Origin: Oreocharis arfaki
Taxonomy: Eukaryota; Chordata; Aves; Passeriformes; Paramythiidae
NCBI GenBank assembly: GCA_013398015.1
Contig: VZRR01005734.1
Span: forward strand, 62,001-126,000
Length of the DNA stretch: 64,000 nt
Direction of reading: 5' to 3'
The notes beneath the pieces were generated by a model. That model was not told the DNA's origin, did not search any database, and worked only from the letters and a program-made list of their open reading frames with translations. The position numbers were made by a program, and so were the translations under genes. Position 1 is the first letter of the stretch. The number at the start of each line of letters is the position of its first letter. Below are positions 50,101-63,285 of the stretch, piece by piece.

Positions 50101-53100
50101 TGTCACAGAAACTCTTTTTGCTTTCTATGATGGAAGATGGAGTTATTAGGACAGCAGCAGTGTGCAGAGAAAGAAGGAGGATTTTTTCCCCTCCAGAATT
50201 CACTGCCTGATGGGAAAGCAGTTCTTAGGAGGGCTAAGAACACGACACTGCATCATTCAGAAGCAGAGAGACCATTAGACTCCCTAAGCCACCTTTGAAG
50301 CTATGCAGTACCACTGGGAAATGCATCTTGAAACAAAAATGTAGGCTGATTCAATAGATGGAAATCAAACATCAGACCTGAACTGATGGGTGCAGTATAA
50401 ATTCTGCCACAGATAATTTTCAGCCAGTTTTTCATTTTGATTTGCCTTGAAAAGTCTGATGGAAATGGCAGGGATACCCACAGTGGGTCTTGTGTTTGGC
50501 CTATAGGTTCATGCTTCATAATAATTTCAGTAGTAATAATTGGATGCCAAACCTCGGATCTAGAAAAACGCATAATCGTTTTTTGTAAAAACAGCCTAAA
50601 CTGACCTCTGGGCCTGCTTCATAATTATCCTGCCAGTCACAATTTTGCATTGCATTAACCTTCCCCCTGCTGCAGCAGCACTGTCCGGGGTCAATTTCAA
50701 GGACCCCCAGCATTTTCATAATTAAAACACAGCTGTATTAGGACAATTTGTTTCCTTCCTACCCCAGCTGGAAAATTCTGCCCTCCATCCCAATAACACC
50801 TCAAATGCCAGTGTGCTAATTGTGCTCAGTGCTGGTTTTTAATGGCTTCACTTCTGTTTCACATCTTGCATAGCTGGGGTCTCCAGCCCCTGTGCTGAGT
50901 GAAACCTAAATCCCTCATGGGTGGGAGCAACCTTCACTCTCACGGGTGATGCAAGGCCCAGCGTCTGGTGACGCCAGTTGGATGTTTGTGCTCCACGGAA
51001 AGCCGTCCGTGGCGCGGTCGAGACATGCCATGGTGCGTTCTGTATCATTAGCTCAGGAAAATTCGGTGAGGGCTGGCGGTGTTTCAGGCTCACTTTTCAA
51101 TGCCAAATTCCTTCCTCTTCTCTTCACTAAGCCTCTGCTGCAACGTTATTATTGGGTGAGTGAGTAATGGCAGCAGTTGATTCACAATAATGCCAAATCA
51201 GGAGCACAAGGTTTTCATTCACCAGTTGCTTCACATGTTACTGGTACAGCTAAGCACGGTGATCTGTTGCTTTTCACCGTGTGAAGAGTGACATGTACCT
51301 GGAAGGAGAAGGACTGAAATGCTCAGGTATAAAAGCTTGTGCAGGAACATCTTCATTAACATACATTTCATTAAGACAAATTTCACCTCAAATTGTTGCA
51401 GAGAGTCCTGAAGTTGCAAACTTGCAAGAAATGTTATCAAGAAATATTGCTTGGACATTTTATTTTTCTTTTCCTAATGAAGACCCTCATGAGTTTTGCA
51501 CTCCTGGAGATTCTTAAAGAAAATACAACAACTGAGGCTTTGGCATTCTGGTGGAAATTTTTTTCTGATTTTTAGCACACCAATTTGAGAACTGTGGAGG
51601 GTTTTGTTACATATTTGGACATTAATACATGGGTATATTTTTAGGTGGGCTTAGTCACTTCTTTTCAGTCCAACTGAGAGAAAATTCTCCCCCCCTCAGT
51701 GTATCTTCATTTAACAAATGGACATATGGTCAATGATTTGGTGACATAAAGAAAGCATTAACTCTTATAGATAGGAACAACTACTGATTTACTTATTTCA
51801 GCTCCACATAAAAAGAACACATTTCCAGCGTGTGCTGTCAGAACATGTCAGTCATGTGCAATTCCCTCATTGCTCCAGCAACCATGAGGCTGCTGCTTTC
51901 AGACCATCACTTTCTGGGACATAAATCTCTTTTCTAGAGGTGAAGGAATGGACGTCTCTCTGATTCATATTTTGCTAACTGAACCAAACTATTAGAAAAC
52001 AATTTGGTTGAGCAGGAACTGAAGCAGACATTTTCCGTGTCTTTCAAGAATACGTGAACCTCCCAAATTACATCCATATTTTGGCATGAAGGGGAATATA
52101 TATTTTGGATTAAAGTATGACTTTACTCTGCACTTTCTTTTTGTTCTACAAATGTTTTGAAACAAAAGGTAGTGTTTTTGAAGTGAAAATACATTGAAAT
52201 TTCATTACTTTGTTTTTTCATGAGTATGGCTAAGAAATATTTTGGCATTTCTGGTCTAGATCTTCTAATTCGAAAATATTTTCCTTTGGTGAATCCAACA
52301 AATATTCTGAAAAAAACCCACTTTGGATAGTTATATTCCTTCTATTAATCTCTATTCAAAATCATGCTGTCAAAATTTTAAACATTTGCAAATTATTCTG
52401 AGTCGCTGAGGTATGACAATGGAGTAGTAGATTAATACTCAATCCTTTGAAAAGAAAATAATGGGTAAGGTCATAAAAAAATGTAATAGCAAAAATGGAA
52501 AATTAGAAGCATCTGAGAAAGAAAGGGAATTTTCAGTAAAAATTTATCCAGCTTTCTGGAGGAAAATAGTACCAAGTGTAATCACTCGAGGTAGCCTTAA
52601 TTTCACATGTGGAGAGCAGTGAGGGGCAGAGACCTGAGCTGGATGCTGCTTGCCCCCTGCTTTAGGTTACATTATTCCAAGGGCTGTTTGTGCTGCTCAC
52701 TAGCTGATGCTAGCTCAGGAAATACCCAGGCAAGCTGTGCCTCTGGAGGTGGCCTCTCACCTCCCCATAACTGAGGGCCCCGACCCACTGCCAGGAGGGA
52801 AGAGTCAGATCAACAGCACTGAATCTTCAGGTCCATTGCAAAGTCATCTGTTCAGTAACAACAGTATCTCCTGGCTTGGAGGCTCTGGCTAGATCCTCTT
52901 TGAAATCCATAGCTTCCCCCTGGCCTCCACACTGACCCTGAAATATCAGATGAATGGAACCTGGCCCATCTTCTTTTGAAGGACTTATTTCGAAGTGCTG
53001 GCCAAGGACTGACATAATTTCAGAAAGTTGTTGGTTGCACTCTTTCGTATTTTAGCTGTGTTTTGGGTAGATCTGAGCACTGCTTGTCACAAGTCTTTGA

Positions 53101-53299
53101 TGCATTTGCTCCCATATTTGTTCTGCAGGGTAAAGTTCTGTTGTTAATTCCCATTCTGCAAAAGCTGGGAGACAAAGAGGTGGTGGGAGATGGTGCAGGA
53201 GCTGGGGTTTGCATATGATCTTTGACAGTTCCCAGGCCTTTGTAGCAGAAGCTCCAGGAGTAGTTCCTTGGACAAAGCACTGGGAGTGCTTTGTTAATA
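44151..53299. other. Long non-coding stretch, unique
   Basis: No gene and no clear mobile element found in about 9 kb. Open frames up to 145 codons (49368-49805) are matched by open frames on the opposite strand. A weak acceptor-donor pair bounds 46434-46483, with a poor pyrimidine tract. Segment 48480-48700 is unique, repeat-free sequence that could be a conserved element. Around 47970 and 50770, 'aattctgcactctc' and 'attctgccctcc' may be faint relics of old repeats. Confidence 0.5.
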
Positions 53300-53711
53300 G
53301 TCACAGAATCATGGAATGGTTTGGGATGGAGGAGACCTAAAGATCATCATGTTCCAATGCTCCTGCCATGTGCAGGGACACTTTCCACTAGATCAAGTTT
53401 CTCAGATCTCCATCCAGTCTGTCCTTGAAAACTTCCAGGGATGGGGCATCCACAGCTTTTCTGGGCAACCTGTGCCAGTGCCTCAGCACCCACACAGTGA
53501 CATATTTCTTCCTAACAGCTAATCTAAATCTCTCCACTTCTAGTTTAATACCCTGCCTCCTTGTCCTATCACTATTTGCAAGCGTAAGAAGTTGCCCTCC
53601 CTCTTTTTCTCAAGTCCTCCTTTAGAACTGGAAGGTGCTCTAGGGTCTCCCCAGAGCCTTCCCTTCTGCAGGCTGGAGCACCCCAGCTCTCTGTGCCTGT
53701 CTCCATAGGAG
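53300..53711 (-). mobile_element. CR1 non-LTR retrotransposon, 3' end, reverse orientation
   Basis: The plus strand shows the reverse complement of a CR1 tail: 'tcacagaatcatggaatggt' at the 3' terminus, then 'gacctaaagatcatcatgtt', 'ccatgtgcagggacac', 'ccatccagtctgtccttgaa', 'tccagggatggggcatccac', 'tgggcaacctgtgccagtgc', 'acatatttcttcctaa', 'aataccctgcctccttgtcc', 'ctctagggtctccccagag', 'cttctgcaggctgg' and 'agctctctgtgcctg'. About 410 bp, including the 3' UTR and a little of the end of ORF2, both degraded. This is the longest CR1 in the window. Stop codons and indels leave no usable reading frame. Confidence 0.97.
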
Positions 53712-54432
53712 TTATTAACAGTTTTGAGGGAACTTGGGCTGAGACAGGACTCGAGGAACTGGCACAGTAACACTAAATCCTGCCTGAGCAAACTAAGAAG
53801 TGTCATTGTGGGAAAAACGTTATGAAAGCAATTACTGAACCTGCTCATTAAGTGCGTGTGTGTGGGAAGCTGGGGCAGGCATAGGGCTGGGTGTGACAGG
53901 AGGCTGCTGGGGGAGACATGCAAGGCCAATGGCAGCAAGAGGGGAAAAGCAGGTGCAGGCCTAAAGGCTGAGAGAGGTGACTCTGGCACTCCTGAGAGGT
54001 AGGCAGCTTTGAAAGGAGCAGGAGGGAAGAGTTAAGATCAAGCAACATTGGCAGGAAATTCCCCCCGAGGGCCAAACACGCAGCAAAGGAGGTGGGGGTG
54101 GCACAGACATGTTTTTCTCTACCTTCCACTCCCACCCCATACACTCACTGCATATAACAAGGTATAAACAAATCTATTTAGACTGAAATAGATTTTTTTT
54201 TCCCATCCTGAAATGGGAATGGATTTTGTTAAATTTTTTAATGGTAACAAGGAAGAAAAAGTCAAGAACAAGGACATTTGGCATAATTTGGAAATTTTTT
54301 TTAACTCCTTTTGCTTGTGGAAAGCTCCCCCAAACTAATAAAAGCCATAAGCTCCTCAAAGAACTTTCATTAACACCTTTTTACATTTCCTGCACTGCTT
54401 TATAATATCTCTCCCCAGAATTTTCAGAATGA
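53712..54432. other. Non-coding stretch
   Basis: No gene recognised. The reverse-strand frame of 149 codons at 53540-53989 runs across the CR1 boundary and is therefore composite, not a gene. The sequence at 53860-54140 is unique and GC-richer than its neighbours. Confidence 0.5.
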
Positions 54433-54765
54433 TTTAGGGTCCTGACCCAAAGCCAGTGGGAAGACTCATATCAGCTTCAGTGCACTAGGTCCTTAGAGTC
54501 CTTTGCACAGCTGCCAACTCACTAAAAAGGGTGTAATATGCAGGCTAATAAGCTACTTAAAAAACATAATGTGAGCATAATTCTCCACTTCATTACATTG
54601 GTTTTACACGCCACTAAAGCCAATAGAGTTCCACTGGTGGAAAACCGGAGTCCCAGAGTGGAGGCTCATCCCCTGTATAAGCTTTTTAAAACTGGTTTCA
54701 GAGATCAGAGGCAGCTAGTCTGTATCATCTGCTGGTGCTGGGCCTGATCCAAAGCTCACTGTGCT
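54433..54765. repeat. Cluster of old repeat relics (gatccaaagc / ccactaaagccaat motifs)
   Basis: Three motif groups lie in a row: 'ggtcctgacccaaagccagt' with 'ggaagactc' (about 54438-54467), 'ttacacgccactaaagccaa' with 'gttccactggtgg' (about 54603-54641), and 'gctgggcctgatccaaagct' (about 54737-54756). They match the typical words of an old, high-copy amniote repeat with palindromic halves ('tgatccaaagcccactgaag'). The spacing suggests either one large broken element or several small ones. Confidence 0.5.
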
Positions 54766-56173
54766 GCACTGGAGCTGTTCCATCAGGCCCTAGGGGTATG
54801 TATGTCTATGTGCACAGATGTGTGTGTGTCTCTGTGTCAATCTATCTGTGCAATTTATCTGTTTTTACCGTGCTCCTCGCTGCAGTGACTAAGAGCCTGG
54901 GTGACTGAGGTTAAGCAATATGTAAAGTCCCCAAAGCCTTGATCTAATGTATACTTGCTGATCCTGTAATATAAAAATAAATGTAGGTTAGCCTGTGATC
55001 CGTGGGACATGTACATCCAAGCATGCAGAACACACACAGAAAGAGCAGGGCTGTTTTCCATCCAGTTGGACAGGTTGTGCCATTGGCAGGACACAGGAAA
55101 CTGCTGCCAAACAGGCATCACCCATTTTTAAATTCTCGGGCTCTCTTTTTATATGCTGCTGATGGATATCGGATGAATTGCTCATTGTAAATCAATAATA
55201 CTTCATCTTCAGATTAATGAGGAACTAAAACTGTTTCTAATAAAAGTTTAAATGCTTAGCATTTTTTTAGAAACCAAGCCTTTTATGAGGAATCTTTTTT
55301 TTTTTTTTTCTTTTAGGCCAGAATGGTATAAAATCATTTGGGATAACCTTGTGAATTGATGGAAAGGGAGAGAGCAAATGGACAGGACAAGCATGTATCC
55401 TAGCTCCTTGCTTTGTAGTTTCAGCTGTACAGAACCACGTTGTGCAAAGATAATCATAGCAGCATTTAAGATGCACTATCCAGGTGAAAATTAATGCTCT
55501 TCAGAAGAGCAGCCTTACTATTAAATACTAGTGCTGTACTATAGCTATGGTTTTATTCTTCTGCTACAGATTGTGTACTGGAAAAGATCTGTGGAAACTG
55601 CAAGGAGGAGAAAAATTTTCGTAGTTTGCCTCTTGATAGATTCTGAGCCTGAAGTTTTGCTCACATTAAAAAAAAAACAAAAAAAAAAAACTTACATTTT
55701 TTTCCCCCTACTTTCGTATTCAGGAATTCTCTCTATGAAGTAATGAAAGATGAGGGTGAGAGATGGACTTAAAGTGAATGGGACAGAAACAATTGATTTT
55801 TATAAAGAACAAATGTTTTACCCTCCCGAGGATCTATCTGAGGTGAAATTGTGTGTCAAAAGTAGCAAAGCGATACAGTGGTCAGCAAACTGCAAACCTT
55901 TGCTGTTCATCAAACAAAGAAAAGTAATGAAACGTTCTTAGAATTTCCTCTTTACTGTGTGAGGAATGAAAATAGCCCAAAATAATGTGGTGGGTGAACT
56001 GTATACACCAGGCAGTAAACTAAACTTCCTGTCTCTAACAAAAGGCTTCTCTTTATAAAGTGCCAGCACTTTTAACTGCAAAACATTGGTATCCAATTCT
56101 CCTTTAGCTCTTTAAGAATGTCTTCTGAGAAGTTTGTAATTTGGCATTTAAATTTTTTGGATTTTTTTTTTAG
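54766..56173. other. Non-coding stretch with homopolymers
   Basis: No gene recognised. It contains short gtgtgt runs (about 54820-54835), a T15 run at 55295-55309 followed by an acceptor-like cttttag at 55316 with early stops in all frames, and an A-rich run at 55668-55690 broken by one C. A T-rich tract leads into 56173. Confidence 0.55.
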
Positions 56174-56347
56174 AAACATAAGCTGCTGATAGATGAGGAG
56201 CATAAGCTGTACTGCTTGGAGCCCTGGATTCCAAACGTTTTGGAGAGCAAACCACTGTCAACCTTTGATCTGTCTTGCAGACCCCCTGCACAACTGCACA
56301 GAAATGAATTTATAGATTTTGTTCTTTCATGCATTTTTGTGGGCTGA
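56174..56347 (+). other. Weak candidate terminal coding segment (57 codons to stop)
   Basis: A very T-rich tract and the acceptor tttttttag precede it. Frame 1 from the acceptor is open for 57 codons to a tga (56345-56347). The peptide begins K-H-K-L-L-I-D-E-E-H-K-L-Y and ends in a hydrophobic run. No internal donor and no close polyadenylation signal was seen, so a terminal exon is unproven. It has no ATG start of its own. Not recognised as any family. Confidence 0.18.
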
Positions 56348-59079
56348 TTATGGACCTACTCAAACACTCGCGTTCCACAGCTTGAGCTATATGAGCTTGG
56401 AGGTTCTTTTCCCCCTTCCTGATGGCACAAACAATTCATGTCTTTCCGTCAATCATGGAGACAACCATGTTTAGCTGCTAGTGGGTTCTATGTGTCTAGT
56501 CAAAAATGCCCCACGTGATCTCTTCCATCAACTGCCTATCAGTGTTGCCTTACTTTAATGATAGACTGAGGAAAATTAGAATTTATTCTCATTTAGTAGT
56601 CTTCAGCCTGGTATTTGCTTGCACAACTAAGTTTTTTTAAGATGAATCTATATGACGCTACAGTTTCCATGGCTGAATAGAAGGGAAATGTCTTGTGGTT
56701 TCACTGACCTGTGAGGGAAAGAAGCTGAAAGTCTTGATGTGTTGTGTCTGGCATTGCTGAGGATCAATTATTTTGTGGTTTTGTGTGTTGTTTGTTTGTT
56801 TGTTTTTCCTCGTGTGGTTTACACTGAAGCTGTGGGTTCTATGCTGGCTGGAGGGTTGAGCTGCAGAGAGGCAAACTAGGGTAGATCTGGGCAAGTGGCT
56901 GTTGGCAGGCTGGGATCAGCTTGGTCTGGAATTGCAAGGAGCTGGTGTTCAATACCTTCTCCAAAGCTTGGGATGCTGTCAGGAAAGGTGCTGGCTATGG
57001 ACTGACCCTCTGAAGAGTGTCCCTGACTCCTCAGTGGGATCTGCATGCTCCTCTCAGTGGACTTGTGAGCATCAGGAGCAGATCTGCAAAGACCCTACAC
57101 AGAGGCTGGGGAAGTCACGGTGTTGCTGCCTGGCTGTGCTAGTGCAGCCTGCAAATTGTCTCCAGGTAAACAGCCTTGATAGAAATGCTCAGCAGTTAAC
57201 AAGGGTTTTGGTTGCTTTAAAGGGAGTGTTGGGGCCTTGATGCAAAAAGATGCTACAGGTGCCTCCTGAGTGCTTAATTCCCAGGTACTCTAGGATAGAA
57301 ACTGCATTAAGAGTAGCATGCTGCTCTGATGTGTTTATCTGCCTTGCCCATCTTTGCTGCCTTTTCATTATTCCCCCTTTCTATTATTTCTCTGTAACTG
57401 TTGTGAGGAGGGGAAATTCCTCCCCCATCTGTGTCTGTGATAGACTTAGAGGTGTTTGGACAAGGGATTATCATCATTTTCAGGGGGTCAGGGAAGTCTC
57501 AGGGTTTTCCTTCCCATACTAGAGACTAAGCATGAGGGAAGAAACCCCAGTGGGAGCTGCCACCCCTTCCGGAGGTAAGAACATGCCAACATGTTATTTT
57601 TCCAAGACACAGCAGATCCCACTGGGTTTGGAGCTGGTGGGAAGGGGAGCATTCTCCTAAATAACTTATTCCTCTCTGGTTTCCTTGGGTCTGCAAATAA
57701 TGATGTCTGCTTGGGCCCTCATGTCCTGGGCTGCTGATCCTGCCCTGGGGGATGCAAGGCTTGTTGCAAACTGACCCAATCAATACTCTAAGTGAGGCAA
57801 AGCCCTAAATGAGCATCCTGAAGGCTTCTCACTGGCTTGTGAGTTTGGATGCTTCATTTGTGTGCTGTCTCCATCATTTGAGTATGTGTGCTGCGGATGG
57901 AGTCACTGGGCACGCTGGGAGGGGGGCACAGCTGTGGTCCTTGGGGCACTGGGAAGCAGCACCTCCGGCCTGTGGCTTTCCTGGGACAGAGCAGTTGTTT
58001 GTTTCCTTGTATGTGTGAAGTCCAGCACTTTGAAACTGTGGAGCTGGTGTCCACACACTAAAGAGGGAACACTTCACTTCCCTGTGGAGCTCTCTTTCTT
58101 CAGGCACTACTTAAGAGACCCTATTTTGACCTCCCGAACACCTGAGTTAGTTGACACTGGTGAGAGTTCCTCTTCACTCACACACACCAGACCATGTCCA
58201 GTTGCAATCTCTTGGTTTAACAGCAAAAAAAGCCTATCCAGCAGCATTCCTGCTTGACTGAAATCTTCAGAGATTCATGCATTTGGCTCAGCATGGCTTG
58301 ACATTAATCTGCTGTTGGAATATCTATGGGAAAGAACAGCCAAGTGACTGAAGGGTAGAAGAAATCCTAGTTTGTCTGGCACAGACTGGCCTGCCACCAT
58401 AAAAGATGAAAACACAAGAGAGGGGCGGTAGGAGGAGTCCCCTCAGCTGTTTCAATTTTCAACTTGCAGTCTGGGCTGGCTTCCTATTGATTGTCAGGGA
58501 AGCTAAGAAAAGTAAAACAGTGTTGCTACTCTGTGAAACAAACTCTTTAGAACAGGTTAGGTCAGCCTATGAACTTATGGGCAGTTGTGAGTGGAGTTAA
58601 AGTGTGTAATAATGATAAAGAGATAGCATTAATATAGTTTCAAAGTGTTTCGTATTTAAATGTGGCTCCAAGTTTGTTGTGTGTAACAGGACAAATATAA
58701 CTGAGGTGGGGCTGAGCACAAGAGCTGGATTCCAGCCCACTTTAGAAAGCCAAAATAAACACTCAAACAAATACAACATTTCACATGGGCTTTTGTGCTA
58801 ATTATCTACAGTTTCTGATGCTGGTTTTTAAAAGGGTGGGGGGAAGGCAGTGACATATCCAGAAAGTTGATGGAAATACTGTGGGCTTTATCCTGATCAG
58901 CAGCGTAAATCATGTCTGGCTCTTTAGAAGCCCAGGATGAAGGGTTGCCTGGCCTTTCTCCCCAGGCTATATTGGGTTAGACTTGAATTTTTATAAAGTG
59001 AAATGCCAAAATTCACTGGGTGGATACTCAAGTGAGGATCTGGTTGTCAGGCTTCTCTCACTGTGAGTTGTTCTGTGTG
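56348..59079. other. Non-coding stretch
   Basis: No gene recognised. A (TTTG)n run lies at 56788-56806. At 57809-58257 overlapping frames on both strands (up to 131 codons) reflect composition. 'gggctttatcctgatcagca' with 'gcgtaaatcatg' at about 58884-58916 may be a relic of an old repeat. Confidence 0.5.
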
Positions 59080-59560
59080 GTTCAGAGCAAGTCTCTCTGC
59101 CTCTGTTTCCCATTTTCTCTTTGGCCTGAGACCGCCAGCTCGGTACTATTTATTTGTTTATCTGTTTTATCCCTCCCTCTGTGTTACTTAACTTACCTTT
59201 TCCCAACTCTACATATTCTACTCTTGTATCGTGAGCTGTGCCTGTATGTCTGTTCTTGGCTTTCTTGTTTGTCTAGGCTGTAAAGTCCTTGGAGCAGATT
59301 GCTTTGCCCACAGCCATTGTTTTATCTTTTATAATAAACATTATTGCTAATATTTGAGGTAACAATAATCTCTTATTACCTCAAACAGCTGGGTTTTTTT
59401 TAACCCCAACTGCAGTATAATCCCATACTTTCCTATAGCTGATGACAACACTGAAAGTTTAGGATTTGCATCTTTGAAATTTTATAATGCTTCATGCAGC
59501 AGGGCTGTGGTTGTTTTTTGGAGTCTCAAGGTGCTACTATCGTACTGCTAATAAAGGGCT
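59080..59560 (+). repeat. MIR-like long SINE relic, forward, interrupted
   Basis: Three blocks appear in the order expected of one old element: 'gcaagtctctctgcctctgt' with 'ttcccatttt' (about 59088-59116), 'ggctgtaaagtccttggagc' with 'agattgctttgcc' (about 59277-59309), and 'ggagtctcaaggtgctacta' with 'tcgtactgctaataaa' (about 59520-59555). Sequence between the blocks is diverged or inserted. The element is the same type as the reverse-oriented one at 42068-42284. No coding capacity. Confidence 0.6.
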
Positions 59561-62500
59561 TATAAAACAAAATTATTGAAGGCTATTTTCTGTTCTTGGT
59601 GTGTTGTCTCCTAAAAAAACCCCAGCAACCCTCTCTGTTTCTTCTTGGTTTTTGTGGCAGTAAAAGCTCACTGATGTGTGTTAAGCTCTGTAGAGACTTT
59701 AGTTACTGTACATCTGAATGGCTGTCACATTAGGAGTTAAAGGTCTCTATTTCAAGGAAGGAGGGATTTTTATGTTTCTAATATAAATGAGTATGCTTCA
59801 GCCTTTTTACCAAATTCAAACTGCATGGAAGGGTATTTTATAATAGACTAAGAAGGCAACATAAAATTAAGTAAAGCTGGGTCTGGTGCCTAAGAATATT
59901 TGGCAGAATTCCCTGGAAAGCCACATTTGAACATTTTTAATATATATTACAAGGCAGACAAGAATAATTATCTTCTCTTGAAGTTCCCCAAGTGAGAGAA
60001 TTGTATTGTAATGCCCTTTGAAAGAAAATAATATAAGTTGCCAAATGATTATGCTGTGGAATTCTTCCCCACCCCCTGTCTCTTCAGGGGCACAATCACA
60101 TGTGATTGTATGCGAAGAGAGGAAGAACATGGTACAAACGGAGCAGCTGTTCTTACATTCCTTTTTAAAATACAAAACTTAGCACCTTTAAGTAGGTGTA
60201 CCTGCCAATGTACAGAGGAGTCCTTGTAAAAAACAATTAAGGCAAATATTTTTAAATGACTAAAGCATAGCACTGCTAGAGATGAGACAACTTCCTTACA
60301 GTTCTATGTTGTGAATTCTTTGGGAAGTTTAAGTAATGTTACTCTTGTTTTTCTACTCTCTTCTACATGCAGTATTCATATACAGTGATGCTAAAGCTTT
60401 TTTGCTTTTTTTAAAAAATTTGCCTTTTTTAGGCTACTATTAAAATGAGCAGCAAAGTCTTGGCAGTGGGAGCTGAGACAAAACAGTAGTAAGTGAACCT
60501 GTAGCAACCATTGAGATTTTAAGAGGTAAATGGTAAATTTACCCAGCTCCCTCAAAAATGAAGTTGTGCCCATTAAGGTAGATAAATGGAGGGATGTGTC
60601 TTTAGATGAGACAGAATTTTCCTAAAGCATGTAGATCCTTTTAGAGCCAGTATAAAGACTCCTGGTGACAGGTGTTACAGTTTTTGTTTTCTTTCCAGTC
60701 TCCCTGTGCCTGGCAATAGTTACAAAAAAGGAGAGCTGTACCAGCTTCTTCCTGTGGAGTTTGTCCTGTCCATCATATAGGCTGATGATGAGAAGAGTAA
60801 AGGTAGCCAGAATTTAAAAAATAAAGCAAAACGAAACAAAACCTAAAATGTGACTCTTGGAAACTGATTAGATTAATACTTCTCAGTTATTTTCAGTGCG
60901 TTTGGGGGTCTATGGTAAATAAAGAAAATCTGAGTCCTGATACTGAATTCCTAGAGGGAAAGAGAGACATGGGCTCACAAAATGAGCATGGGGCTAGAGA
61001 GGCTGAGGGAGAGGCCAAATTCTCTGCTGTTGTAGGCTGAAATTGCTGTTACTTGGATAAGAAAAGTTTCTTCTGATTCAGACCAGCCAAGAAAGGTCCT
61101 GCAGGGTCTTGAGAGAGCTGCAGATATGTGATCCTGCAAGTGAAGAAAGAAAACTAGGGATATATGGAGGGGCAGTGAGAGATGTTTTGGCAGCAGGATT
61201 TAAAGTTGGAAACGGTGGGAGGCAAAGCTGTGATGGGAGTGCTGAAGCTGAGCAATCCTACCCTGGGAAATCTGTCTGACTGTGGGGCTGCAAGCTGCTT
61301 TCTTAACTATTCATTTTTTCAAACTAGAGGATGTGAAATTAGACTGTCTTATTTCAAAGGGGGGGTGGGAAAGCTGAAGGATAATAGTGTTTATTTGATC
61401 TAATGGAATCTTTTATGTGAAATATACGTGCACGTGGTTTGCATCCGTTTATCTCAATGAAGACCATTCAATTACTCGGGTGTTGAGGAGAGGTAGTTTG
61501 GGTCTCCTGGGAAGTGCTGGATGAGTATCTTTGTGCCTGGCCTGTTGCACACAGATAGGAAACTCGGGGAACATCTGCAAAATTGGCTTTTAAAAATGTT
61601 CTATTTTAATCTGGATGGGACCAGTAAAACTGGTCTGATTTTATGGGTAACAAATTGATCCTCGGAATAATTCTCTGCCAGTCAAACGTGGCGCTGCGAG
61701 TAACTCCATCTCCCGCTGGCACTGGTGACAGCATTCCTGGACCAGCATGGAGCTCAACCTGAGCACCATGCGTTTATCATCCTTGGGAAGGTCTTGCAGT
61801 TGACACCAAGCTCCATCTTGCAGCTGTTCTTCAGCCACAGTTGTGTTCTGAGCACACAGGGTCCTATCATCTACTGATGCTCCACTGGGGAGGTTGGTTG
61901 AGGCTTGTCCTTCCTGGTGGTGTGAGAGGAGTGGCTGCCCTTCTGCAGATCCCAGGGGCTGATGCTGTGTGTGGTACTGCGTGGTGTTAATTGCTCATAT
62001 GGGCTCATCTCCACAGGCACGCTGTGGATTGATTCCTGCAGGCTGCTGGCACTAGGAAAGGTAGAGGATGATGTGCTAACATTGAGAGGGAGGGCTTGGG
62101 GGTGATGACAACACCATTCTTCCCTCCTCCCATCCTCTCCCTCTCCCTTGGCAGAGCGCAGTGTATCGAGATAGATCCCAAGGCTCTCTGCAGCTGATCA
62201 GTGTTAGGCAAACCCAGGATGGCCAAAATGCAGCGCAGGAGAGTCCAGTCCTGCAGAGAATGGGAGGAGGTGGTGCTGTCATGATCTTTTGGGAAGGTGA
62301 AGCAGCAAGAAAGTTGGGTGCTTTCCACCCATGCCAAATCCTTTCCTCCACCTATAACTCTCTGCTCCAGACTTTAACTGGCCTCATGAACCTGGATTCT
62401 TCAGTCAGCTGAGAGAGCAGCAGCTCAGCTGCCTTGGCGGTGCCGCTGCATCGGCTATTGCACATTTTTCAAGTCCTTTTTTTTTAATGTAGCAGATCAG

Positions 62501-63285
62501 AGCTTGCAAAACAGGATGTCTTAGAACTCAAACTAGATGAAAACAAGCTACAATGAAAGTGAAAAAAACATATCATTTTACTACCAATTGAAAATTAGGA
62601 CCAGATGAAGCCTCTGAAGCCCTGGGCATTTAATTTAATGGAGTCGGTCACTCCTGTGTGAAACCAGCACTGGGCTGTGTTCTCCGCACATAAGTGATAT
62701 CTTTGTTTGTTTGTATTTGACATAATTGGTTGAAGAAAATAATGAGATGGATTGTTTTGGTTTTCTTGTTTGCATAAACTTTGCATACAAGTGATTTACT
62801 TTGCAAGCCGCTCTGATAGGGTGTCTGTAGTTTACATGGCTCAGAAATCCTGCAGAACAAAGCTATCGAATGGGTGCTGCTCTGGTTCTGGAGGAGCTTT
62901 CTGAATAAGCAGGTTAATGTAGCTTGGCAGAGGCTGGGGTTTTGTTGTTGTTGTCCTCCCTCCATTTGCATGCATATGAGTTTTTATCAGTCACAGCCAG
63001 AAAGAGAAGTTGCTTTGCAATCTCACCTACTTGTTCTGTTTCTGTGAAGTGAACACACCTTTTCCTGGAGACTCCTCGCCCAAGACTTTCGTTGTGTGGG
63101 ACACACTGACCTTCCCTCTTTGTGGTCATGTGTATATAAATATCTCTGAGTTTATTCGGTTGTCAGGCTAGAAGATGGCAGGGACTTCACGCAGCCAAAT
63201 GTCATTGTTTGAAAATTCATTTTTGTTTGAACTGGTTGTCCAGGTATCAAACTGAACTGTTTCTTTTTGTCCTGTTTGTTTTCAG
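59561..63285. other. Non-coding stretch
   Basis: No gene recognised. A pyrimidine-rich acceptor-like site at 60698 is followed by 26 open codons ending in a stop (60700-60780), and another frame is open too. Locally stop-poor sequence at 62005-62412 gives frames on both strands. Minor ttgttg and gtttgttt runs occur near 62702-62715 and 62941-62953. Confidence 0.5.

Noticed and set aside
53540..53989. Reverse-strand frame of 149 codons overlapping the CR1
   Set aside because: It crosses from the CR1 fragment into unrelated unique sequence and does not match the CR1 ORF2 end, so it is composite.
60699..60780. Acceptor-like site with a short open frame to a stop
   Set aside because: Two frames are open and the segment is too short to separate from chance.
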